A stretch of DNA of 64,000 nucleotides, from the NCBI RefSeq assembly GCF_900497805.2, contig NW_020954610.1:24817882-24881881 (forward strand), given 5' to 3'. The notes under the pieces are model-generated. The model worked only from the letters and a program-made list of their open reading frames with translations, did no database searches and was not told where the DNA came from. Both the position numbers and the translations under genes were made by a program. Below are positions 1 to 10,492 of this stretch, in pieces; positions within the stretch are counted from its first letter, which is position 1, and each line of letters starts with the position of its first letter. The stretch comes from Vombatus ursinus (lineage: Eukaryota > Chordata > Mammalia > Diprotodontia > Vombatidae).

Positions 1-48
1 TACATATTGCTTATTTGAATTTTTTAATAGGTTTTTGTAAATTCAACT

Positions 49-187
49 GTGTATGCATGTGTGTATATGTGTGTGTGTATGTGTAGACCAAGCTTGATAT
101 ATGTATGTATATACATATATGTCAATACATATGTCTCCTTAGGTTGACATATATGTATATACATGCATATTTGTGTGTGTATATATA

Positions 188-227
<40 letters not shown>

Positions 228-230
228 CAG
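49..230. repeat. TG/TA microsatellite
   Basis: Alternating TG and TATG tracts, longest uninterrupted (GT)n about 194-220. Open reading frames that cross it (runs of His-Thr or Cys-Val) are repeat artefacts. Confidence 0.95.
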
Positions 231-475
231 CTTGGTGTCCTTAGCTGTAGCCACAGTCCCACATGACCGACCAGAGTTAGAGAACAATTTGAATGTTTTA
301 TTATATAGGCTTCTGATACACATTTACTTACAGTTGATTTGTGGCTTACTAAGTGGCACTTACTCTCAACTAGCTCAGCTCTATTGATATTCATGGGTAT
401 CTTTATAACTTGAGAAGCCACCCATAAGCCCATTCAAGGGGTAAGTCATGCTTTCCTCTATCATTAGCCTGGCAT
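228..475 (-). other. Unassigned block, possibly an old solo LTR
   Basis: No SINE or LINE text recognised. Read on the minus strand it ends in a stretch with an AATAAA-like signal (ATAATAAAACATT) followed by about 60 bases, which is how many LTRs end. No terminal duplication was found, so this is only a suggestion. Confidence 0.2.
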
Positions 476-483
476 ATTTCAGG

Positions 484-736
484 TAGGCAGTTAGGTGACC
501 TAGTGGATTAAGAACTCGGAGTAAGAAAACCTTAATTCAAATCCAGTATGAGATACTAGTTATTTGACCTTGAACAGGTCATTTCATCTTTCTCAGGCTC
601 ATTTTCCTTATCTATAAAACAAGAAATAATAGCACCAGCCTCAAAGTTGTTTGAAGACCAAATTATATGTATAAAGGACATTGTAAACATTAAAGCATTA
701 CATAAATGGTAGTTATTATTAGTATTATTGACAGAA
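484..736 (+). repeat. THER/MIR CORE-SINE
   Basis: Plus-strand order is tRNA-like head (gtggattaagaactcgga), 'ttcaaatcc' box B, core (gaccttgaacaggtcatttc) and the 3' part with 'ataatagcaccagcc' and an (ATT)n tail. Heavily diverged, so old. Confidence 0.85.
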
Positions 737-1408
737 CTTTTTCTTTTGTGTAACTGTGTAATTGCTCACTGTCATATACTTTTGACTTTGGGAGTGTAAA
801 TCCCCTAATTTAGTGGGATTTCCCACTCTTTTCTTCTTTTGCCACATTTACACATAGGTGCCTTCTTCTTTCATCTGGTCCCCTTTATCCTCATTGGTAT
901 TTACCCAGGCTTATTCCCTCTCTAGTTATCCCTAGGGTAAATCTTCCAGGTGAACATGAAGTTTTCAGTCAATTACTACAATGTATATTCTGTTGTATTT
1001 GCAATATTTCTCTCTAAAAACTTCCTGTGTGTCTGGTGGCCTTGAATTCCTCCCCAATATGCCTCTCCATTTTATCATTAAAACAATTTCTAATTAATGG
1101 TCATATTTACCCCTTATCTCTCTCTCTAGAGAGATGTACCTTTATCTCTTGACTTTACCTCTAATTCTGCTATTGCAGTTTTCCAAGTCCTCTGTCAATT
1201 CACTTCTTCCCAACCCTCCCCCCAACAAGAATTTGACAGACATTCAATCAGTTAAGAAGTCTATATGATCATGTTCTCCATAGAAATGTTCTCACTACAG
1301 ATAACAGTTAGGAAATCTGCCAGTACCACCCTCAGCAGAATGCCATGGAATCTTATAGGATGCACCATCATCCAATAGCCCAATTATCCATTTCCCAGAT
1401 GTCAATAG
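737..1408. other. No gene or recognised repeat
   Basis: About 670 bases of ordinary AT-rich sequence with pyrimidine-rich patches. I see no open frame of interest, no splice-bounded exon and no repeat text I recognise. Confidence 0.5.
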
Positions 1409-1745
1409 TTCAAGAGTCAAGTCAGTCAATAAACATATATGAAGCACCTACTATGTGCCAACACTGTGTTAAGTGCTGGAGATGCAAATAAGAAAAAGAA
1501 AGAGTCCCTATCCTCAAGGAGTTTACAATCAAATGAAACACAACACATCAAAGAAAGCTGAAAATGGTGATGGAAAGAGAAGCAGGTACCCAACACAACA
1601 GTGCGATGAAGTTCAGTTTAAGGAGTGTAGCTGGTGGGAAATGAAGAGATGGCTTGTCTGTGAGCCCTCTTTAAGTGGTGGCTTTAGAAGTTCTTTGTTC
1701 CATACTTAAGCCCTCCAATCAGTGGGTCAGGGAGAGTTCTCTCCA
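1409..1745 (-). repeat. L2-type 3' end followed by an unclassified family
   Basis: 1,409-1,535 is the reverse complement of the L2 3' end (agcacctactatgtgccaac, then 'cctcaaggagtttacaatc'). The remainder to about 1,745 is not standard L2 but resembles 54,141-54,270 (shared 'aagctgaaaa.tg', then a 'gagc..c.ctc.ttaa.tg' block), so both may be copies of one unclassified family. Confidence 0.6.
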
Positions 1746-1764
1746 CCTTAAGTAGAATAAAATC

Positions 1765-2010
1765 ACCAAACTGCAAAGAAGTTTGAGGAATCATCTAGTT
1801 CACTGCACAAGTGATGCTGTAAACAAAAATTCATCCAGAACACCAACTCTATCCTATGCTTGAAAAAGCACAATTCTTTTCACTTTTTTTGTTTTCACTA
1901 CATAGGTATTTGAATTGAGTTAAAATATTCCTAAATGGAAGGTTGTAGTCATCCTTGACAATCCGCTCTAGTGTTTAATAGACCTGGCTGTCAGGAAACC
2001 TTTTGGCCTA
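1765..2010 (-). repeat. L3/CR1 3' fragment
   Basis: Contains 'atcatctagttcactg' and 'gacctggctgtcaggaaacc', diverged forms of the reverse complement of the mammalian L3/CR1 3' UTR. Old and degraded. Confidence 0.5.
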
Positions 2011-2027
2011 AATGCCTGTTGTTGAGC

Positions 2028-2440
2028 AGTTGTGGTCTAGGGTGAAAATACCTAGATTTGGAGTCAGAAAACTGGGTTCAAATCCCATCTCTTTCCAACT
2101 AAGATCATTGAGGTAGTGCACCCCCAGTGTTGTTTCCCTTTATTAGACTGTGACCTTCTCAAGAGTATGTACTCTCATTTTTCTCTTTGTATCCTCAGCT
2201 ATTAGCATAGTGCTTTGCATATAGTAAGTGCCTGATATATTTTTGTATTCATTCACTCATTCAGTCATTTCATCTGTATCTTGTCTTTTCATTTTCCCAT
2301 CTGTAAAATGGGAGAAAGAATGTCTGGACTCTTTAACATCCACTATGTAGTTGTCAGGATCAATTGGAATAATACATATTAAATACTTTGTAAGTTGTGA
2401 AACACTATACAAATATCAGCTACAATACTGATATTGATCA
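2028..2440 (+). repeat. MIR SINE split by an L2 3' end
   Basis: The SINE head is at 2,028-2,115 (ggagtcagaaaactgggttc) and its core and tail at 2,277-2,440 (cccatctgtaaaatggg ... actatacaaatatcagct). Between them, 2,118-2,275 is a plus-strand L2 3' end (ttagactgtgaccttctcaa ... gcatatagtaagtgcctg). The arrangement reads as L2 sequence inserted into, or recombined with, the SINE. Confidence 0.65.
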
Positions 2441-2790
2441 AATGATTGGTAATCATCTAATATGTTTTTAAATTTCTCTCTTTTGGAAAGAATATTATTT
2501 TTATTGGCTTCTAATTCTTATGGGGGAGGGGAGTGGATATTAGTTATGGTTTTTTTTCCTAAACATAATTCAGTAGAGGCTTAAAATCTACCTTATAGGT
2601 TAATTTAGGCACAAGGATATTCAATTTGTTTTCATTGTGCGGGTGTTTGGGCTTGTAATTAATTTTTCCAACATATTCTAGTTTCGTGTCTTTTAAGTAG
2701 GATGTACTATTTTTACATATTGGACTTAATACAGTGACCTATATTCTAGAACCACTGGCCACAGGGAAGCATACTTTTAGAGCAGAATTG
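2441..2790. other. No gene or recognised repeat
   Basis: About 350 bases of AT-rich sequence with a short G-rich run near 2,521. Nothing recognised. Confidence 0.45.
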
Positions 2791-2866
2791 TTAACTATTT
2801 TTGTGTCATGGACCCTTTGGGGGTTCTTATAAAGTCTATGGATCCCTTTCTCAGATTAATGTTTTT

Positions 2867-4216
2867 TTTAATTCAATTCAATTTATTTTCATTTCCAAAT
2901 TCTCTTGTTCTCCATTGCCCCTCCCCCAATCATTAAGAAGGTAAGGAAAACAAAAACCATTACAAATATGTTTAGTCACACAAAACAAATTTTCACAATG
3001 AAAGAGAAAGAGAAGAAGGAGGAGGAGGAGGAGGAGTAAAGGGGGAAGAAAGAAGGGAAGAAGGAAGGAAGGGAGGAAGGGAGGGAGGAAGGAAGGATGG
3101 AGGGAAGGAAGGGAGGGAGAGAGGAAGGGAGTGAGGGAGGAAGGGAGGAAGGGAGGGAGGGAGGGAGGAAAGAAGGAGGAAGGAGGGAAAGAGAAAATAT
3201 GATTCAACCTGCATTCAAAGTCCATCAGCTCTATCTAGAAGTAGATAGCATGTTTCATCATGAGTCCTTTGGCCATTGTGTTGATAAGAATTACTAAGTT
3301 TTTCTAGATTGATTATTATTAATTTTGCTATTACTATATAAATTGTTCTCTTGTTTCTGCTCAATTCATTTTGTATCAGTCCATACAAGTCTTTCCAGGT
3401 TTTTCTGAAACCATCCCCTTCTTCACCTCACAGCACAGTAGTATTCCCTAACATTCATGTATCATAACTTGCTCATCCATTCCCCAATTGATGAGTACTC
3501 CTTTAGTTTCAATTCTTTGCCACCACCAAAAGAACGACTATAATTTTTTTTTGTACATATGAGTCCTTTTCCTCTTTCTTTGATCTCTTTGGGATAGAGA
3601 CCTAAGAGTGGCATCACTGGCTCAAAGAGTTTGCTCAATTAAATATATTTTTGGAATAGTTCCAAATTACTTTCCAGAATGGTTGGACTACTTCACAGGT
3701 CTACCAGCAATGAGTTAGTATTCCTAATTTCTCATATCCCCTTTAGGATTTGCCATTTTCCTTTTTTGTCATCAAACCAATTTTATGGGTGTGAAATGGT
3801 TCCTCAGAATTATTCTAATGTGCATTTTCTAATGGTTAATGATTTGAAGCATTTTTTCATATAGTTATTGATAACATGGATTTTTTTTTCCTCTAAAAAC
3901 TGTCTCTTCATATTCCTTGGCCATTTATCAATTGGGTAATGGCTCTTATTATGAATTTGACTCAGTTCCCTATATATTTGAAAACCTTTATCAGAGCTTC
4001 ACCAGAGAAACCTGTTTCAAAAGATTTTTTTCCTAGTTTCCTGCTTTTCTTCTAATTTTTGCTCTTTGGTTTTACTTGTGCAAAATCTTTCAATTTTATT
4101 GAATCTAAGTTATTAATTTTACCTCCTGTGAACCTCTCTATCTCTTATTTGGTAATGAACTATCCATAGATCTAACTGGTGATTTCTTTCATATTCAACG
4201 AATTTACTTATGTTGA
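2867..4216 (-). mobile_element. L1 3' portion (ORF2 C-terminal part and 3' UTR), 5' truncated
   Basis: Reverse-complement L1 text: 'caattctttgccaccacc', 'gatctctttgggatagagac', 'ccatttatcaattgggtaat', equivalent to the C-terminal end of ORF2. The 3' UTR carries a purine tract at 3,001-3,195. Flanked by 'aatgtttt' at both ends (2,858-2,866 and 4,217-4,224), consistent with a target duplication inside the hAT element. No intact ORF2 frame. Confidence 0.85.
3001..3196. repeat. Polypurine (GGAGGA/GGAA) tract
   Basis: Nearly pure purine for about 195 bases, within the L1 3' UTR. Polypurine tracts are usual in mammalian L1 3' UTRs. The proline-rich and glycine/glutamate-rich frames across it are not genes. 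Confidence 0.9.
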
Positions 4217-4282
4217 AATGTTTTCATAATATTTTAAAAAGCAAGTTCATAGACCCCAGGTTAAGAACTCCTGTTCTAGGAG

Positions 4283-4500
4283 AGAAAGAGTCACCTTAGA
4301 GTCAGTGAGACCTAGGATCAAGTTCTGATTCTTATACATACTATCTATATGAACACGAACAAGTCATTTAACCTTTTAATGCCTCCAACTTATAGGTAGT
4401 GCCAAGATTATAAACTGCAAATAAGGCATACATATTGATAGAGGACGATTCCACAGTAGAAATTTTCCACTCTCATGAAATCAGAGGTCTATACCAAATA
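4283..4500 (+). repeat. tRNA-derived SINE with a 'ctgcattggtagagg' type tail
   Basis: Head 'gagtcagtgagacctaggat', then a diverged tail (gattataaactgcaaataag ... catgaaatcagaggtc). The same tail type is seen at 8.7 (minus), 26.4, 46.9 (minus) and 51.4 kb. The tail source looks like an RTE/BovB-type LINE, by inference. Confidence 0.55.
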
Positions 4501-5105
4501 ATACTTATTATTATTTGTAATAACAATAATAGTGGCAAAAATTTTAGAATAAGGAATTCACAAGAGAACCATATTAAGAATAATAAATTTTACTGAATTT
4601 AAACAGGGATTAAAGCATAACTGGAGAGGTACATTCTTTTGAAATGTGAGAAATGAGCATAATTATACCCTCCAACATCAATGGTGACAAATAAACTTAG
4701 AAAACATATCCCCTCGCATCTACAACCTATCTGTACTTATTGCTGGAACTGGTCCTATATGCATTCATTAAAATGAATATTTGTAGAATGGCACTCCAGC
4801 AAACTGCCTCCGATAGAGCAGTGACTATAGTTGCTGATTTTGTTGGGTCCAGCCTTTAAAAAAATGATCTTGCTTCATAAAATCTTCTTAGGATCATAGA
4901 AAGATTTAGAAATCTCTCAGAGATTCTGAAAAAAATTCACCTCTATTCATTTCAATGAAAAGAAAGCGAAAAGAATTATTGCTAAGTTGACACAATGATC
5001 GGTTTTTCCTGATTTTCTTTAGTTCATCTTCTGAAATACCTATGTGTAGCAGGGGTAATTATTTGCCTGCTTGCTTTCTAACAAAAATGTAGCTTGCCTT
5101 CTATA
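4501..5105. other. No gene or recognised repeat
   Basis: About 600 bases without recognisable repeat or coding signal. Confidence 0.45.
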
Positions 5106-5117
5106 CAGATTCTTTTT

Positions 5118-5266
5118 GTTTTTGTTTTTGTTTTTTAGGCAACTGGGGTTAACTGACTTGCCCAGGGTCACACAGCTAGTAAGTGTCAAGTGTTTGGTCT
5201 GAGGCTGGATTTGAACTCAGGTCCTGGGCCGGTGCTCTATCCACTGTGCCATCTAGCTGCCCCCAA
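5118..5266 (-). repeat. A-tailed tRNA SINE (WSINE1/WALLSI-like)
   Basis: Minus-strand SINE: poly(T) with TTTTTG units at the left (its A tail), core 'cccagggtcacacagctagt', head ending 'ccactgtgccatctagctgc'. Target duplication attcttttt at 5,109-5,117 and 5,267-5,275. The A tail implies L1 mobilisation. Confidence 0.85.
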
Positions 5267-5439
5267 ATTCTTTTTATTAAAAAAAAAAACATCAGAGCAG
5301 TTCATTCTCTTATTTTGGGAAAGGAAGAATTGTTGGTATTAGTAGTTACTTGTTATTGTAATCATGGTAGAAATGATAGACAGTTTCCTAGAGTACTATG
5401 TCTGGATTATTCCCCTATCACATGCAACCTTTTATTTAA

Positions 5440-5545
5440 CTTGTGTTCTTGTCATATACCCTCTAGAAGATGATAAACTCTTGAGAGCAGGGACTCTATC
5501 TTGTTTTATTGTTGTATCCTAATGCATGATGCATATATGAATACA
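5440..5545 (+). repeat. L2 3' end
   Basis: 'gataaactcttgagagcagg' and 'actctatcttgttttattgt' match the common L2 3' UTR end. Upstream 5,380-5,440 may belong to it. Confidence 0.6.
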
Positions 5546-5649
5546 TGATGACTTATTATTTCATCTTGGGGATTTCCTATTACGTGAATTTTCTCCACCA
5601 AAGGACATCGCAACTGATCCATTCCTTAATACCTAAGTCCAAAAGAGGT

Positions 5650-5735
5650 GTCTAAGACACAGAGAGGTTAAACTTTCCTGCTGCTAAGCCTGTCATTCTA
5701 TCCACTAAGCCACACTACTGTTTCTTACGCATCGT
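5650..5735 (-). repeat. Degraded MIR-type SINE remnant
   Basis: 'acacagagaggttaaac' and 'cattctatccactaagccac' are the core and head of a minus-strand MIR-like SINE with internal loss. Confidence 0.4.
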
Positions 5736-5873
5736 AGATGATTAATAATCATTTATTGAATTAAATTGAGGTCTGACCATATAATAAGTGAATTAATTTC
5801 TAGGAGCAAATGTCCAACCCACATGTCATGCAATAATCATGCATACTATAAACAGTTATTTGCTAAATAATAA

Positions 5874-6110
5874 CCCTTTGGTGACTCAGTGGATTGAGCA
5901 CTGGCCCTGGAATCACAAAACTCTGAGTTCAAATCTGGACTCAGACACTTGCTAGCTATGTGATCTTGGGCAAGTCATTTAACCCCATTTGTCTCAGTTT
6001 CCTCATCTGCAAAATGAGCTGGAAAAGGAAATGGCAAACCAATCTAGTATCTTTGCAAAGAAAACCCTAAATGGGGTCAAGAGGATTGGACACAACTGAA
6101 ACGACTCAAT
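5874..6110 (+). repeat. Mar1-type CORE-SINE
   Basis: Head (gactcagtggattgagcact), core (gatcttgggcaagtcattta), 'aatgagctggaaaaggaaat' and the Mar1 tail 'attggacacaactgaaacga'. Nearly full length. Confidence 0.85.
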
Positions 6111-6361
6111 AGTAGATGGGAGTGAGAACATTTTTTTCTTCCAGGAAGAGTTCTTTACAGAGAACATGAAACCTGATTAACTGTATATGGTATTCCTTTT
6201 CCACTTCTTCCTTCTTAATAATCATTGCAACTTGCTCATGCAGGTACATTGAACTCAGTGATACTTTAAATCTAGGATACTTAAGGAATTGGGCCAAATG
6301 GTTGTTAAATGCACATCTATTCATGGTCTTTGCGTTTGTGAAAGGGGAAATAATGGAAACA

Positions 6362-6434
6362 ACACACACGTTTGTGTGTGTTTATAGTATATGTATGTGT
6401 GTATATGCACATATATACATATATGTATATGTAT

Positions 6435-6491
<57 letters not shown>

Positions 6492-6505
6492 CATACATAC
6501 ATAAA
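6362..6505. repeat. TG/TA microsatellite
   Basis: Compound (GT)n and (AT)n with (ATAC)n ends, longest pure (GT)n 6,438-6,470. Frames of alternating His-Thr or Tyr-Ile across it are artefacts. Confidence 0.95.
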
Positions 6506-6858
6506 AGCATTTATTTATGCTCTGGAAGTTAACTCTTGAGTTGCCGAGCAAGCCCCGTCTCTGATGGTCCACTCATAGGAAACTGTCTCCAAAGTAATTT
6601 GCCTTCCTTGAACCCCCAAAGGATCAGACACAGTATTATGCTGTATATTATACTTACTGGGCATAAACTCAATGTTTGGTGTACCCTAGAAATTGTTAAA
6701 ATAGTTGTTGATTCAAAATAAAACTATCTACTGCTGTTACACCTGGTAAAGTTTCATACCAGTATAGTTAAAAGCCCTGATGGATGAAATTAGAAATTAT
6801 AATCATGATTAATAATAAGCAAAACCAAATCATAATTCAATAAGTGTGAAAAAGGAGA
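6506..6858. other. No gene or recognised repeat
   Basis: Non-repetitive as far as I can see; no convincing exon. Confidence 0.4.
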
Positions 6859-6861
6859 TGT

Positions 6862-7060
6862 AATCACCATAAAACCTACTCAAGGTCAGTGATCCATGAC
6901 CTTCTGTTTCTACACAGTGACCCCAGATCTCAATTTAAAAACTGAGAAAAAATAAATGAAGTTACCATAAATTCCATCAAAGGTCAGTGACTCATGACCT
7001 CTTTTTATTTTTTCCATGATTAACCTACATTGGAAACCAATGAGTCATTGATTATGACCC
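6862..7060. promoter_or_regulatory. Twin AGGTCA/TGACCT palindromes in a diverged tandem duplication
   Basis: Two 20-bp sites, 6,883-6,902 and 6,981-7,000, each read AGGTCA-8 bases-TGACCT and lie exactly 98 bases apart. Their surroundings are also alike (accataaaacctactcaa versus accataaattccatcaa). AGGTCA is the classic nuclear-receptor half-site; the second spacer also forms TGACTCA, the AP-1 consensus. Regulatory use is inference only. Confidence 0.35.
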
Positions 7061-7489
7061 TAAGGTTTAAATAGGAAATTTTGTGAAAGCTGAGTTATGG
7101 CTGATTATGACATTCTAAGACAATAAGCTGTGCTAATGAAATGCCCAGACTAATTTGACTATTTTGAGAATTAAATTTTAGCTTTTAAAAAATGTAGTAA
7201 AATCCTTTACTTAGTCTTCATCTTGCAAACAAATTTCATATGGCTTAGGAATAAATACAATGTATTCAGAACAAATCTGATACTTTTTTGTCACTCATCT
7301 AACCTGGAGAACCACAATTTTTTTTAACATATGTATGATATCTTGTCTCCCTCCTCCTCAATAAAATCACTAATTAGGCAGAGAATAAAAAGAACAGACA
7401 TTAAGAAAATTAGCTATTTGCATTTGAACTATTCTTTGTATGCTGTCAACATTACAGACAAGTAATTGTGTAGAAAAAGTGCTTTAACA

Positions 7490-7985
7490 TAGACTTATAA
7501 AGGAAATTTGTACTGTGAGAAAACAGATGGCTCAGTCATTTAGTGAGATTGAAGGACAACCAATGGACAGCCCACATGGCCAAGAGAATGAGAAGAAAGT
7601 CCCAAGCATATTGAGTGGATTCCCTGTAACAAATTTCTGGAAGGAAGTGCGTGAAAGTTACAAGATGGGCAAACATGAATGTGTTGCTATCCATACCTTT
7701 GGAGGGAATACCTTCATCAGTGAGGTCACACATCCATTGGTTGAGTTTGTCTTGTCTTTTAGGGAGTTTTTTGTCCAGCCATGACTCTAACATATCATCA
7801 TATTCATGCTTCCCTTCCCCAAAGACAGTTAAAAATCCAAATTGTCTTAAATGTAGTTGTCCTTTTCTGCCCAATATTTCTTCTGACAGCAGTCAAGAAT
7901 TGATGACACAGCAGTGTCTATTATTTTATCTTCATGTAAATATACTTTTAACATTTTAATAAAGTGTAAGAGACATTTATTTCAT
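7490..7985. other. Unrecognised block with overlapping open frames, possible processed pseudogene
   Basis: Three overlapping frames stay open for 89 to 112 codons: plus 7,515-7,784, plus 7,651-7,959 and minus 7,536-7,874. The minus frame has a Trp-rich end and 'EYDDMLESWLDKKLPKRQDK'. A plus-strand AATAAA lies near 7,959. There is no A tail, flanking duplication or match I recognise in any frame. The block could be a gene-derived insert or chance; no product is proposed. Confidence 0.25.
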
Positions 7986-8570
7986 TTTTCATATCCCTAA
8001 AATACTTAGTTGAGTAGACAGAATAGAAATCTTTGTTTATCCCAGCAACTTACAACAATATAATTTTATAAATTAGTGTTTCAACTAAAGTGATACTCTA
8101 TTGGGGGTAGGGGATGCAGAATACAATTAATCCCGCAAAGTTCTAGCTACTACAACTAAGAAACTGTAGTTTCAAACTAAAATTTACATAACAGTGTCAT
8201 TTTCATATTTGGCTTTGCATGAGGAAAAAGGCACAAATCATTTTGATTCTCAGAATAGATTTTCCAAAGTCAGGATACTCTTTCTTTATATATTCATTCC
8301 CCAAGGAATAAATTAAAGTTCTATTCTCTCAATAAGGATCATTGTTAAGCTGTTCAGTAGCATATGTTATGGCATCCAAGTTGTATACTCTTTAAATGTC
8401 TTTTGGTTTTAATGTTTTGGCACATAATTTAAAGTATGAATATGCCTTCCCAAGTCCCAAAGGAGAGATGGGGAAAATAAGCTTCAAAGTCCATTTTATT
8501 AAGATGTACTTTTAAAAGTCTATATATTTTTCTGCATATATTATACATTCTATGTGTCTGAACACGTACA
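7986..8570. other. No gene or recognised repeat
   Basis: AT-rich, apparently single-copy sequence. A short (GT)n lies at 8,587-8,612. Confidence 0.45.
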
Positions 8571-8689
8571 GACATACATATATGTGCATGTGTGTGTGTG
8601 TGTTTGTGTGTGTATAAATTGGTCTGTTCCCTTTGACTAATTCATTATCATATGAACTCAAGAAAAATTGATAATTTTGTCATGGTAGG

Positions 8690-8878
8690 AAAATTCTCAA
8701 TACCACCACAGATCATAAGCCATCTACTGTATGACTTAGCAAATAAGGGAATTGTCTAAGGAATACAAAGATTAAATGACAGGGTCACATAGACAGTAAA
8801 CGTTACATGTGGGATTTGAACCCATTTCTTCTTGACTCCAAGCCTCAGAGTGCTTTCTAGTATGTAACATTGCCTCTA
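8690..8878 (-). repeat. tRNA-derived SINE, tail type as at 4.3 kb
   Basis: Minus strand: tail 'gaattgtctaaggaatacaa', core 'gacagggtcacatagacagt', head 'gggatttgaacccatttctt'. Confidence 0.55.
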
Positions 8879-8974
8879 TAATTTATAGACAGCATAAAAT
8901 TAAACTAGTAGACTGAGTATACTGCTTATGTTCAGAACATTCCTTCTCTGATTTATAGATAACCATAACTGACC

Positions 8975-9895
8975 TACAAGCATGTATTAAATACTCACCA
9001 TGTACTGGGCATTATTAAGCACCAGAGACACAAAGAGAAAAACAAAACAACTTCTACCATCAAAGAGCTTATATTTTATCAGCTGGGGCATCATGTGTGC
9101 ATGTAACCATATACAAATACACAATAAATATAAGCTAATGGGAAATTGGGAAACAGGCACTAGGAGTTCAAGATAAGATTGAAGTAGGAGTTGACATTTG
9201 AGCTGAGGTCTGAAGGAACCTAGGCATTCTAAGGCGAGGAAGAAATGCATTCTAAGTATGGAGGGGAATCTATACAAAGACACAGAGTTAAGATATTGAA
9301 GGTTATGTGTAAGGACCAACAAGAAAGTCAGTTTTGTTGAATCAAAGAGTGCAAGGGAAATAATATATAATAAGCCGGGAAAGGTATGTTGAAGTCAGAT
9401 TATAAAGGTCTATATAACAAAGGAATTTGCATCTCATTCTTTGTGTAATAGGGACTTAATGGAGTCTACTGGGGAGGGAGTGACATGGTTAAACCTGTGG
9501 TGTAGGAACATTACTTTGTCAGCTGTATATAGGCTGTATTGAAGAGATGGGAGATTTGAGTCAAGAAAATCAATTAGGAAGGCTATTGTAATATTCTATG
9601 TTGTGGGTGATGAGGGTATGAACTAGAGTGATGGCCATGTGAGTAAAGAGAAGGGAATAGATGTGAAAGAAATGGCAACAAATCAACAAGACTTGGTAAC
9701 TGATTGGATAGGCTGGGTGAGGAACAGTAAGAATTTGAGGATGATTCCATGGTTGTAAACCTGGATGCCTTGACAAAAACAGTAAAGATCAGGAGAGGTG
9801 TGGGTTTAGGGGGGAAAATAATGTGTTCTTTTTTTGGATATGTTGAATTTGAGATGTGTACAAAACATCCAGGGTTGTTATTATATAGAATCACT
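8975..9895 (-). mobile_element. L2 LINE, 3' UTR plus ORF2 C-terminal part
   Basis: Begins with the reverse-complement L2 3' end (tactcaccatgtactgggca, caaagagcttatattttatc) and runs through the ORF2 C terminus. On the minus strand 9,583-9,894 reads 'KKEHIIFPPKPTPLL', the L2 'KTELIIFPPKPSPL' segment. Frames are broken; a fossil. Confidence 0.85.
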
Positions 9896-9984
9896 TAATC
9901 ATGTTCACAGACACACATACAACATAGAGTAGTATCTCTAGGTTTAGGTCTGTCCACTAATGCCAACATTCCATGTATGTTTCA

Positions 9985-10028
9985 ATATACATATATATAT
10001 ATATATATATATTTGAATATACATGTAT
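9985..10028. repeat. AT microsatellite
   Basis: (AT)n tract with short flanking palindromic ATACATGTAT. Confidence 0.85.
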
Positions 10029-10223
10029 ATTCACATGTATTTTGACCTATATTTCATTTAGGTACCTGGGTGAGTTAAAATTTATTTTTCTAATATGTAC
10101 TCTAGGCCTTTTCATAAGTGTGGGTAGAGTTAAAAATATATGCCTGAATTTCCACCTTCTCAATATTTATATGGTTCATAATCTTAAGTCATTTGAAGCA
10201 TGTTCCATTTAAGTGTAAAGTGA

Positions 10224-10482
10224 GGGCAGCTAGTTAGTGTAGTTGATAGAGCACTGGGCTTAGAATCAGCAGACTCATCTTCATGAGTTCTAATCTGGCC
10301 TCAGACACTCATTAGCTATGTGACCTTGGGCAAGTCACTTAACATTCTGTGTCTCAGTTTCTCATCTGTCAAATGAGCTGGAAAAGGAAATGGCAAACTG
10401 CTTTAGTATCTTTGCCAAGAAAACTCCAAAATGGGGTCACAAAGAGTTGGACATGACTAAAATGACTCAACAACAACAAAAA
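10224..10482 (+). repeat. Mar1-type CORE-SINE with intact target duplication
   Basis: Full-length SINE from 'gggcagctagttagtgtagt' to the (CAA)n-rich tail after 'gttggacatgactaaaatga'. Target duplication TGTAAAGTGA at 10,214-10,223 and 10,483-10,492. The CAA-rich rather than poly(A) tail fits mobilisation by an RTE-type LINE. Confidence 0.92.
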
Positions 10483-10492
10483 TGTAAAGTGA

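Larger units (their letters stand above)
2792..4274. mobile_element. hAT-type nonautonomous DNA transposon split by L1
   Basis: The left part (2,792-2,866: 'gttaactatttttgtgtcatggaccc') and right part (4,217-4,274: 'aagttcatagaccccaggtt ... aagaactcctg') are the two inverted ends of one short element. Its flanks, ttttagag and ttctagga, match at 6 of 8 positions, as an old 8-bp hAT duplication would. The same family recurs at 13.5, 38.3, 44.4 and 52.7 kb. Confidence 0.65.

Noticed and set aside
24-433. His-Thr and Cys-Val repeat proteins at the left edge (also at 6.3-6.5, 38.9, 41.0, 41.7 and 43.9 kb)
   Set aside because: Translations of dinucleotide or pyrimidine microsatellites.
2878-3297. 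Overlapping Pro/Ser-rich and Gly/Glu-rich frames
   Set aside because: Products of the polypurine tract in an L1 3' UTR.
10224-10300. tRNA-like head sequences with A and B box resemblance (in all SINEs)
   Set aside because: They are SINE heads followed by SINE bodies, not free-standing tRNA genes.
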